A stretch of 64,000 bases of DNA from Lota lota. Lineage: Eukaryota; Chordata; Actinopteri; Gadiformes; Lotidae. Shown here in pieces: positions 55,843-64,000 of this stretch (the first letter of the stretch is position 1; each line of letters starts with the position of its first letter). A program made the translations under genes and the position numbers. Below the pieces are notes generated by a model. That model had not been told where the DNA came from. It saw only the letters and a list, made by a program, of their open reading frames with translations, and made no database searches. The stretch lies in the NCBI GenBank assembly GCA_026745465.1, contig JACYXH010000182.1:393501-457500 (forward strand). The letters run 5' to 3'.

Positions 55843-56121
55843 TGAATCAGAATCAGAATCAGAATCAGAAAAGCTTTATTGCCAAGTACGCTTTTTAAAC
55901 ATACAAGGAATTTGTCTTGGTGATGTAGGTGCACGTCACGTTCTCTATTGCAGGTTAAACAGAACAAACAAAATAAGTATAAATATATGTATAAATATAT
56001 ACACACAATTTAGATGTACAAGAGCAGATTTAAGTACAGTGGCATGGAGAGCCAGGGGTGGGGTGTGGAGAGAGTCAGGGTGGTTTCCGGGCCTTGTTAA
56101 TAAGGCTAGTGGCGGAGGGTC
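55843..56121 (-). mobile_element. Rex1-like LINE 3' fragment in the gene 9 intron
   Basis: Begins with (GAATCA)n at 55844-55870 followed by GCTTTATTGCCAAGTA, the typical 3' end of a fish Rex1-type LINE in minus orientation. It extends about 250 bp into 3'UTR/terminal sequence and is strongly 5'-truncated. The matching intron of gene 8 reads TTATTAACAGCCAATCAGTCC without it, giving a clean empty site. It is a different subfamily from copies B-D. Confidence 0.8.
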
Positions 56122-56493
56122 AGTCCTGTCATTTATCACTGAGCAATGGCAAAAACAAATACATTGTATTATTTATAATAGTATATATGGTATAGTCTAT
56201 GAAAGCTTTTCGTAGTAAAATTCTTGACGATTGTACATCGTACTGTAAACTAAGAAGTGACCGTTTACTAATAATTGCATCACGGAATGGAAGGGCTATG
56301 AACAGATCCTGCTGTACCACATTGTGACTCATCAACATGATAACAAGATTATATAAGCTTAGGTGTAGTCCTGCATTTAGCAACATAAGAATGTATCGTC
56401 TATTGTAAATGCTTGCAAAGCTGTCAAATCCTCTATTGATTATGATGGCAGACAAAATTACACAACTCTCATAATATCATTATTAAATGTGCT

Positions 56494-56757
56494 TGTAACA
56501 TTTTAAGGACGCAGGGTGGTGGTGGGGTTGGAAATCCGGTTTATTGTACGTTTTGCATATAATGATACATGGCCTGGTGCGCCATGTGTCCATGTAGGTG
56601 ATCTCTTTCTGAGTGTGTGTGATGATGGCTGGTCTAACCTGTGCACACTGATTACTCAACGTTCAACAGGTATGCAGCCTCACCAACCCCCAGAGTCCAA
56701 TCAGACTCGGCCAGTTGAGGCTGTTTAAACCAGCCATCATCCACACACACTCCCACA
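56494..56757 (-). mobile_element. Solo LTR (264 bp, internally shortened), gene 9 intron
   Basis: Counterpart of the gene 8 LTR with a deletion of about 60 bp near its left end. It keeps the inverted arms (56611-56637 and 56723-56752). Flanks are GTGCT and GCGCT. Fossil. Confidence 0.75.
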
Positions 56758-56942
56758 GCGCTTTCATCATCTGAATCCTATATCGGTTCTATAACACATG
56801 ATATTTCTGCATTTGATTCAAATGTGTAATGTATTTTGCCTCAGGTCCTTTGCACATGGGTGCCCAAACCCCTCTCCCACCCTTCCCTTCCACTCCCTTT
56901 CCCTCACTCTCTTACCTCTCCCCCTCCCTCCCTCGCAGACTG

Positions 56943-57926
56943 ATGGAGCCTAAATTTTGCTACGGGAATGGCTCGTGTGTGAGGACGGTCTACCCCGTCA
57001 CCGTCCGCGTCATCCTCTACTTGGGCCTGGGGTCTGCGGTGGTCCTCACGGTGCTGGGTAACCTCTTCGTGATCTTGGCCATTTCTCACTTCAAGCAACT
57101 CCACACACCTCCCAACTTCCTGACCCTCTCCCTGGCCATAACCGACCTCCTCCTGGGGGTGCTGGTTATGTTCCCCTTCATGATTCAGTCCGTCGAGACC
57201 TGCTGGTACTTCGGGGAGCTGTTATGCAAGCTCTTCATCAGCACCACCGTCTTGCTGTGCACCGCGTCCATCTTGAACCTGTCCTTTATATCCATCGACC
57301 GCTATTACGCCGTGTGCCACCCTCTGCTCTACCCCCATAAGATAACGGTTCACACGGCAATCATCATGATCCTGGTCACCTGGTGTGTCTCGGCCGTGGT
57401 CGGCTTCGGGATGATCTTCTTCAAGCTGAATATATTAGGAATCGAGGAGGTCTACTATGACAATGTGGTGTGTGAAGGAAGGTGTGTTTTCTTTCAGACT
57501 GTGATGTCCAGCACCGTGTCATCTATTCTCTCCTTCTACATCCCCGGGGTCATCATGCTGTGCATCTACCTGAAGATCTACATGGTGGCCCAGAGACAAG
57601 TGCGCATCATAGGCCTACAGACCACCAGCTCCTCCAAGGTGGACAAGCACCAGAGGAAAGCCACCAAAACGCTGGCCATCATCATGGGCGTGTTTCTGTC
57701 ACTCTGGACGCCGTTTTTCATCTGTAACATCATCGACCCCTACATCGGCTACTCCGTTCCGCCTGCCTTGTTCTGCACACTCGTGTGGCTGGGGTATTTT
57801 AATTCCACCATCAACCCGCTGGTGTACGCTTTGTTTTACAGTTGGTTCAGGAAGGCATTTCAAATTATCGTTTCTGGTCGCATCTTTTGGTCGGACATGT
57901 CGGACACAAAACTATTTGTAGAGTGA
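56943..57926 (+). CDS. TAAR-like receptor, gene 9 (no Asp3.32)
   Basis: Complete 327-residue TAAR-like receptor, start MEPKFCYGNGSC; an in-frame ATG at 56829 lies inside the intron and was rejected. The family marks DRY, P5.50, W6.48 and WLGYFNSTINPLVY are present. Position 3.32 is Thr (CKLFISTTVLLC) with no Asp at 5.42. Other pocket changes against gene 8 are PPNFLTL in TM2 and ELLCKLF at the start of TM3. ICL2 has YPHKIT. From TM4 to the C-terminus it is almost identical to gene 8, while TM2-TM3 differ, so the pair diverged mainly in the ligand-facing part. The frame is intact. Confidence 0.95.
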   Translation: MEPKFCYGNGSCVRTVYPVTVRVILYLGLGSAVVLTVLGNLFVILAISHFKQLHTPPNFLTLSLAITDLLLGVLVMFPFMIQSVETCWYFGELLCKLFISTTVLLCTASILNLSFISIDRYYAVCHPLLYPHKITVHTAIIMILVTWCVSAVVGFGMIFFKLNILGIEEVYYDNVVCEGRCVFFQTVMSSTVSSILSFYIPGVIMLCIYLKIYMVAQRQVRIIGLQTTSSSKVDKHQRKATKTLAIIMGVFLSLWTPFFICNIIDPYIGYSVPPALFCTLVWLGYFNSTINPLVYALFYSWFRKAFQIIVSGRIFWSDMSDTKLFVE

Positions 57927-58830
57927 CACTGGTTTCATGTGTAGCCTCCCAGAAGATGTGGGGCCCTAAAAAGAAAGGATTATCAACTGATGGGTGGAAA
58001 GTCTAATTAATTATAAATGTTTTCCCATTATATGTTTATTCATCATTTAAATGACTACTTTATTTTTCGTCATGGATTACTGACAGAAATTCACAAAAAA
58101 AATTGTGGTAGTCTTTATCCTGAAGGTAATTTTGATCTCATAAACATTGTTTTTCATCTATAACAAAAAGGGCAGCTGTATTTGAAAATGTATATGATGT
58201 CGGCCATGCAATGTATGTGTACTCAATTTGTTTTGTCACAAAGTGTGTCAATGGTCTGGTACAACAAAATTCAGCAAAATAAATATTAAAATGTACCAAA
58301 AGCACTGCAAAGACACAAATGTGCAAGAAAATCAAAAGACCTCCTATGGAAGAACAGAACAAAAGAGAACAGAATACAAAGTAGAAGAGGCACAATGCAT
58401 CCAAATAATACAAGCCAAGACATTCTTTACATTTATATGTTTTGGGATATTATGTCTCAGACGTATATCACGTTTACAAAACTTTTATAAAAAAAACCCA
58501 TCTATGCTATTATTTTTGTGTTGTGCTCTCTTGCTCTGTAATATTTTACAAAAAACAAAAGAAAAGTGTGTGCGATGTAAAAATAATTTAATGCATTGTT
58601 GCCAATCATTTAGTTTACCAAGCATCTTCAGATAGACAATGGTATACACAATTCATATTGTGAACCTTTCACAGTACAAAATAAACCTAGATGGAATAAC
58701 TATATATATATATATATAACACTATATATATATAACACTATATATATGTACACATTTAGAAAAAGTTCATTCACTGTAGAAATTAATTTAAAGTATTTCT
58801 TTTATTAAAATACTGCGGCAAAAAGGTGTG
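57927..58830. other. 3' flank of gene 9
   Basis: The flank resembles the genes 1-5 type (AAATGTACCAAAAGCACTGC, CTCCTATGGAAGAACAG) more than the gene 7/8 type. (TA)n repeats lie at 58700-58748. No gene seen. Confidence 0.5.
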
Positions 58831-59057
58831 GTCCTTATGTCTCTCTTTCTCAACACATCTTGCCCTCAACTTTGTCCACGTTGCCATTCACAGCCCTTTT
58901 CTCAGAGATTTTTGTTGCCTCTGGCCACAGAGTCCAGGGAAATGGCCCAGTCAGAACAATGGCTGACTGTTTTGACCCTGTCGTCATCTTGAAATGATAA
59001 CATATATAAAGCACATCCAGCTAGTAGCCACTGAGTTGACCTCTCCAGCTGACTGAG
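58831..59057 (+). promoter_or_regulatory. Orphan TAAR promoter and exon 1 (tenth gene)
   Basis: A full module like the others: CAGTCAGAACAATGGCTGACTG, TATATAAA at 59003-59010, leader CCAGCTGACTGAG ending at 59057 and donor GTAAGC. The palindrome before the TATA box is eroded (GTCGTCATCTTGAAATGATAAC). No TAAR coding exon follows in the window. It could lie beyond the right edge, past the retroelements, or be lost. Confidence 0.7.
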
Positions 59058-59274
59058 GTAAGCCTTAGGCCTAAGCCTAAGGCTTTATCACACTTTAAAC
59101 TATTAAATCGATGTGTTTATATTTGATACATCAGAGTAATGGAAATGTTATTGAATAATATGGTTCTATCTTCACTAACTGTTTAGTGATGTTCCTTAAA
59201 TAGCACAGGTTATAGTTAAAGTATTGATTTTATTTGTGTGGGACAAGATAATTATTTTAAACAATTTGAATTGA
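59058..59274 (+). other. 5' part of the tenth TAAR intron
   Basis: About 217 bp alignable with the start of the other TAAR introns up to the TTTGAATT stretch, where homology stops and retroelement sequence begins. Confidence 0.6.
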
Positions 59275-60375
59275 GTTTGATTCAGATAGGCTCTTGAGGG
59301 ACCAGTTTATTTAGCATGTCCAGGATGATACATTGCTCAGAGAACTAAAGCAGAGCATTACCATTTTCCCATCATGGCCTTTGTAGACCTTTGTTGCATT
59401 GCTATTAAATGGATAGATGAGACGAAGCGCACAGGTAGAGCTAGTCATCGAGCCTATTCTTTTAACACCTATTCCTAGCCAGTAAGGGGTGAGGCACACA
59501 CAAATCCAAACACTGTAATGGTTAAACCTATTGATGAGATGTCTGAGCTAAAAGAGTGTCTACATAGACAACAAGTGCAGCTGGATTCAATTCTAAAGCA
59601 TCTGGGTACTCCTTCTCTTTCAAATAACCCAATGCAGGATGATAGACCAAGACCAGATAAGAGCACAAAAGCATTTCGTTTTTTAGTCGGATGGCAAACC
59701 CTTATGCGCCAATTGTAACCGGGATGGCGATTTTGCTAGATTCTGCAGAGTAGACCGGCAGAAGGGTGAAGAACAGCTTCACCGGTTCCATTGGTTACTC
59801 CTCACTGCAGCCAATGGTTTGAGAAGACCCCATGTTGGATACTTGGAATTGAATATAAATGTATTGGGAAAGACTCTTTAAAAATGGGAGTATTAGTTGT
59901 GAACCCCCAAGACCATACGAAGGAACAAGAGAGAAAGGTACCTGGCCTACTTGAGATGAATGTCCTCGGCCCCTACTTCTCAGAACTCATTGCCGAACAT
60001 GGCACCACACATCTCTTTTCATGCAAACTGCAGCTAAAGGCTGGCGGCAAGCCCTTGCAGTGTGTCAAATGGTGTTGTGGCAACCCGGCCACGGGACAGC
60101 GCCCCAGGTGGCTCAGGGGAGCGGTGATAAGTGGAATCTACCACCGCTCTCCAGAAGATTGCACACCGGAGTCCATGATCGGAGGTGGCAATCAGAGAAA
60201 TGGGCGACACCTGGGTCGACGGAGGAGACGGCGATATAAGCGGCGCTCGGCGTGGCTTAGAAAGACAGAGGAGACGCGAGACGAGGAATCTCTGCGCCAC
60301 GAGGAGGAGATTCCTCGGCGCCTACGAAAGACATTGAAATAAATCAATGCAAAATGACTATGAAATATAAACAAA
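59275..60375 (+). mobile_element. Decayed retroelement remnant (gag/protease-like)
   Basis: Plus-strand fossil sequence containing a possible coiled-coil gag-type stretch (59518-59700), a worn zinc-knuckle-like region after it, and a protease-region fragment like those of fish retroelements (59770-60000). The end is Arg-rich and without known domain. It is broken, with several breaks. Family and age are not determined beyond old. Confidence 0.5.
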
Positions 60376-63300
60376 TGTTACGAAATACAAGGAAATATGA
60401 GCAGAAATAATTTCTATAAACATAGATGAACTAATGTACTCACAAACCAAGCTTATCCAAGGCTTACACAGGCAGATAGAGCCAGATGAACAGAGATCTT
60501 TAACCTAACTTGATTTACAGGAAAATGGCTGCTAACCTCTGAACTGATCAGGAGACTAACTGTAACATCCTTAGAACTTCCGGTTGGAATGTTCTGTGGA
60601 ACCGGATGTACAAGGAAGGTTGCAGAATAAAGAAGGCAGCGCCATATGACTAAATGAATAATTAGTCCAGTCGTATCTTTTATATATAAAGATAACACAA
60701 AACATTACATGGTGTCAGAGTAGACCAGTGTTTTAAATTGACCTGACGACGGAAGATGGAACACACAGGTGTCCCCACGCCACGGATGGATTGGGATTCA
60801 TCCAATCTGCCCGACGCATGAAAGAAGTTCCGCCAACATGTGGAGCTAATGTTCTCCGGACCGCTAAATGGCAAATGGCAGGAAGAAATGTGCTGCTATC
60901 TACTCCTATGGATTGGCGAAAAAGGAAGGGATATATATAGTACATGGACACTCACAGAAGACGAAAGGAAAGCACTCAAGACGTACTACGACAGGTTTGA
61001 AGCCTATGTTAAACCCAGAGCAAACCCCATTTTCGCGCGGTATAAATTCCAACAGAGGATACAAGGGGAGGGTGAAAGTTGCAACCTGTTTATAACCGAG
61101 CTAAGACTGCTCGTGAACGATTGTGATTTTCCTAACGGTGACGAAATGATTAGAGACAGAATCGTCTTTGGCACAAACTCTCCTAAAGTGCGTGAGAAAC
61201 TGTTATGCCACACAGACTTAACATTGGAAAAGGTTATCGATATTATTACATGAGCTGTCGCAGCAGCAGCTAAAAGCTATGCATAGTCCCACTGCTAGCA
61301 CAGCTAATCAGTCACCTCATGCAGTTAGCAGAACACCGTTCAAATCGGAGCATACACGTTATGGACGCACAACAAACCGGACTGACTCCAAAAATACAGT
61401 AGGGAACAAGGAATGTGGAGCATGCGGGGGAGAGTACGGACGCACAGAGGAATGCCCAGCCAAAGGACGCCAATGCAACAAATGTGAGAAGCCCAACCAT
61501 TTTGCAAAAATGTGCAGAACACAAACACAGCAACCAAAGATAAAGTACAAGCCCAAGAGAGTGCATGATATCGCCAACGGAGCGGAACAGCCACCAGATG
61601 AACTGTATATTGACACTATCATAAAGCTACATGCTAACACTGCCAAAGAACAGGCATATGCAGAGGTGCAAATAGGGGAAATGAGGCACAAATTGAAATT
61701 TAAAATAGACACGGGTGCACAGACCAACATAATACCAGCCCACACATTCCACAAAATGTTTGGCAATAAAGTGCTTAACCCACCAGACTGTACTATCTCA
61801 GGATATGGTGGACAGAGACTCGTAGTGGAAGGGTCATGCAAGCTCACGTGCAGATACAAAGAAAAAATAGTCGTGCTAGACTTTGACATAGTCTGCGCAA
61901 GACATGCACCTCCTGTCTTTGGAATGCGAGCATGCTTAGATCTGAACATGGTCAAGCTAGTGGACATGGTAAACGCACTGCCACACACTTGCATCACAGA
62001 TGACTTTGCCGACGTATTCGAAGGCATTGGACTGTTTCCTGGGGAGTGCACCCTCCGCCTTCAACCTGCCGTAACACCAGTGGTGTGTCCGCCTCGCCGC
62101 ATCCCATATGCCCTGGGGAGCAGACTCAAAGACGAACTAGAAGAGATGGAAGCAATGGACATTATACAGAAAGTCACAGAGCCGACTGAGTGGGTAAATG
62201 ACTTGGTAGTGGTAGAAAAGCCCAAAACAGGGAAACTTCGAATATGTTTAGACCCCCACTCTCTAAACAAAGCCATTCAAAGACCCCAATATCCACTTCC
62301 CACTCTGGATGACGTAACACCCAGACTAGCTGGTGCACAATACTACAGCATACTAGACGCCAGGTCTGGGTACTGGGCGATAAAACTCAGCCACAAGTCA
62401 TCCATGCTAACTACATTCAATACCATCTATGGCAGGTATCGGTTCAAGAGGCTCCCCTTCGGGAGCATCTCTGCACAGGACGAGTTTCAGAGGAGAGTCG
62501 ATGAGGCTTACGAGGGGCATCCGGGCGTCGCCGCTATTGTGGATGACATTTTGGTATATGGCCGCACCAAAGACGAGCACAATGCCAACCTGCGTGGTAT
62601 GCTGAAGAGAACAAGACAGAAAGGCATCAAACTGAACAAGGATAAAAGTGTCATCTGCGTGACAGAGGTGAGCTACTTTGGGCACAGGCTGACACGAGAC
62701 GGTATCCGGCCCGACCCCAACAAGATAAAGGCCATAAAAGATGTGGCTCCCCCACGCAACAGAGCAGAGCTGGAGACCATATGAAACTGCAAGTTGATGC
62801 ATCCAAATGCGGCTTAGGGGCAGTCCTGCTCCAGGGAGAGAAACCAGTTGAATATGCATCCAAGGCACTAAATGAGACTGAAAAGAACTACGCACAAATC
62901 GAAAAGGAACTCTATGCAGTGCTCTTTGGATGCAAGAGGTTCCACCAATACCTGTATGGCCGACAAGTGATCGTCGAATCAGATCACAAACCACTAGAGG
63001 CAATCATGCGAAAGCCACTGGCAGCTGCACCGCCCAGGTTACAACACATGATACTGCAGCTGCAACGGTATGACATCCCCATTACACAGAAGCCTGGAAA
63101 GCAAATCCCAGTCGCAGACACTTTATCCCGAAAGCCAATTGAATGTAATGAACGGTCACTGAGCGAAGGTATGGACTCACAAATACACAGTGATCAGCAG
63201 CGCTCCGGTGAGCGACAGGAAAATGGCAGAGATCAGAGCTGCAACAGCCCAAGACGAACAGCTCTCAGTGCTGACACAGGTTACCTTGGCAGGGTGGCCT

Positions 63301-63921
63301 GAGTCAAGAAAAAAATGCCCATCTGCTGTCACAGATTACTGGAATCATCGGGATGAGATCTCCAAGGTGAACGGCATCCTACTAAAAGGGGAAACAATCA
63401 ATGTACCACACTCACTCAGGGCTGAAATGCTTGCACGCATACACTCAGGACATTTAGGGATGGAAAAGTGTAAACAACGGGCAAGAGATGTGGTATTCTA
63501 GCCCGGCATGGGGAAACAAATAGAGGCGCTTGTAGGATCCTGCAACATCTGCCTCGAGCAACGTAACTCCGCCCCAAAGGAACCAATGATTGCACATCCC
63601 ATCCCCGAAAGGCCTTGGCAGGTAATAGCCATAGACTTATTCACATGGAATAATACTGACTACATAGTGGCAGTTGACTATTACAGCAGATATTTTGAGG
63701 TAGAGAAGACCGCCAGTCTCACTTCCACAACCGTCATCCGAAAGCTGAAAGCCATGTTTGCTAGGTTTGGAATCCCTCAGACTGTAATCAGCGATAACGG
63801 ACCTTGTTACAGTTCGCAGGAGTTCCGAGTATTCACTCATGCATGGGACTTTGAGCACGTCACAAGCAGCCAACTGTACCCACAGAGCAACGGATTGGCT
63901 GAAAAGACTGTTGATGACTGA
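60376..63921 (+). mobile_element. Broken Ty3/gypsy LTR retrotransposon (canonical pol order)
   Basis: Plus-strand fossil. The probable 5' LTR is 60376-60709 (TGTTACG to CATTACA, TATATATAAA near its end) with a primer-binding-like TGGTGTCAGAG right after it. Parts in order: gag (about 60756-61253), zinc knuckles (about 61410-61520), protease (about 61700), RT (about 62060-62780), RNase H (about 62781-63130), integrase (about 63400-63921). It is broken, with about four to six breaks, and has no 3' LTR in the window. The order RT-RNase H-integrase separates it from the Gmr1-type element. It is older than that element. Confidence 0.85.
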
Positions 63922-64000
63922 CGGCACTGTTGTTCTCTGGTGGTCTCACTGATGTGGATCAGAGTGGCTGTGGCTCTGATGAGAGACTGCTAAGTAGAGA
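63922..64000. other. Window end, unassigned
   Basis: Sequence after the integrase region does not read as a continuation of it. Nothing recognised. Confidence 0.3.

Larger units (their letters stand above)
55246..56938 (+). other. 5'UTR intron of gene 9
   Basis: 1,693-bp intron, longest of the array because of a 279-bp LINE fragment (55843-56121). It also carries a solo LTR. Acceptor CTCGCAG ends at 56938 after a C/T-rich stretch. Confidence 0.62.

Noticed and set aside
59791-60342. Arg-rich frame as a protamine- or capsid-like host protein
   Set aside because: It has no conserved family pattern, lies inside retroelement debris and overlaps a protease-like region. It is treated as part of a fossil.

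Overview
The window is nuclear DNA from a ray-finned (teleost) fish. The evidence is a head-to-tail array of near-identical, intron-in-5'UTR, single-coding-exon olfactory GPCR genes of the trace amine-associated receptor (TAAR) type, embedded in typical fish LINEs (L2-like and Rex1/Babar-like), Ty3/gypsy elements and a hAT-type miniature element. The species cannot be fixed from the sequence. A gypsy element with the integrase-before-RT order (the Gmr1 group, first described from Atlantic cod) fits a fish but is not diagnostic.

Layout. Nine TAAR coding exons all lie on the + strand: gene 1 (1-702, 5' cut by the window edge), gene 2 (7160-8143), gene 3 (13320-14303), gene 4 (22291-23274), gene 5 (37176-38159), gene 6 (44209-45192), gene 7 (49666-50649), gene 8 (53168-54151) and gene 9 (56943-57926). 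Genes 2-9 are each 327 codons and open. Each has its own upstream module: a conserved ~220-bp promoter with two inverted repeats and a TATATAA box, a ~25-nt non-coding exon 1 ending in G|GTAAG, an intron of 0.9-1.7 kb, and a CGCAG acceptor 4 nt before the ATG. A tenth promoter/exon 1 (58831-59057) has no coding exon in the window because a block of retroelements starts inside its intron.

The left half (genes 1-5) consists of large units of 6-15 kb. Each spacer carries the same minus-strand L2-like LINE, whose 5' end sits exactly 222 bp before the splice donor of the next TAAR gene, so the LINE was copied along with the genes. Later insertions date the duplications. A Rex1-like LINE is in spacers 2/3, 3/4 and 4/5 only. 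A 494-bp solo LTR lies in the LINE of spacers 3/4 and 4/5 only. An intact-looking 5.9-kb Gmr1-like gypsy element lies inside that LTR in spacer 4/5 only. The right half (genes 6-9) has short L2-free units of about 3.5 kb, with small insertions (solo LTRs, a Rex1-like 3' fragment, a 1-kb hAT-type element). The right end (59275-64000) is decayed retroelement sequence, including a broken gypsy element with the usual RT-RH-integrase order.

Function. The receptors are expected to act as G-protein-coupled odorant receptors in olfactory sensory neurons. The array splits by the amine-anchoring residue of TM3: genes 1, 2, 5, 6 and 7 keep Asp3.32, genes 3 and 4 have Ser, and genes 8 and 9 have Thr. Close copies therefore probably differ in whether they bind classical amines. 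No tRNA, rRNA, CRISPR or bacterial-type feature was seen.
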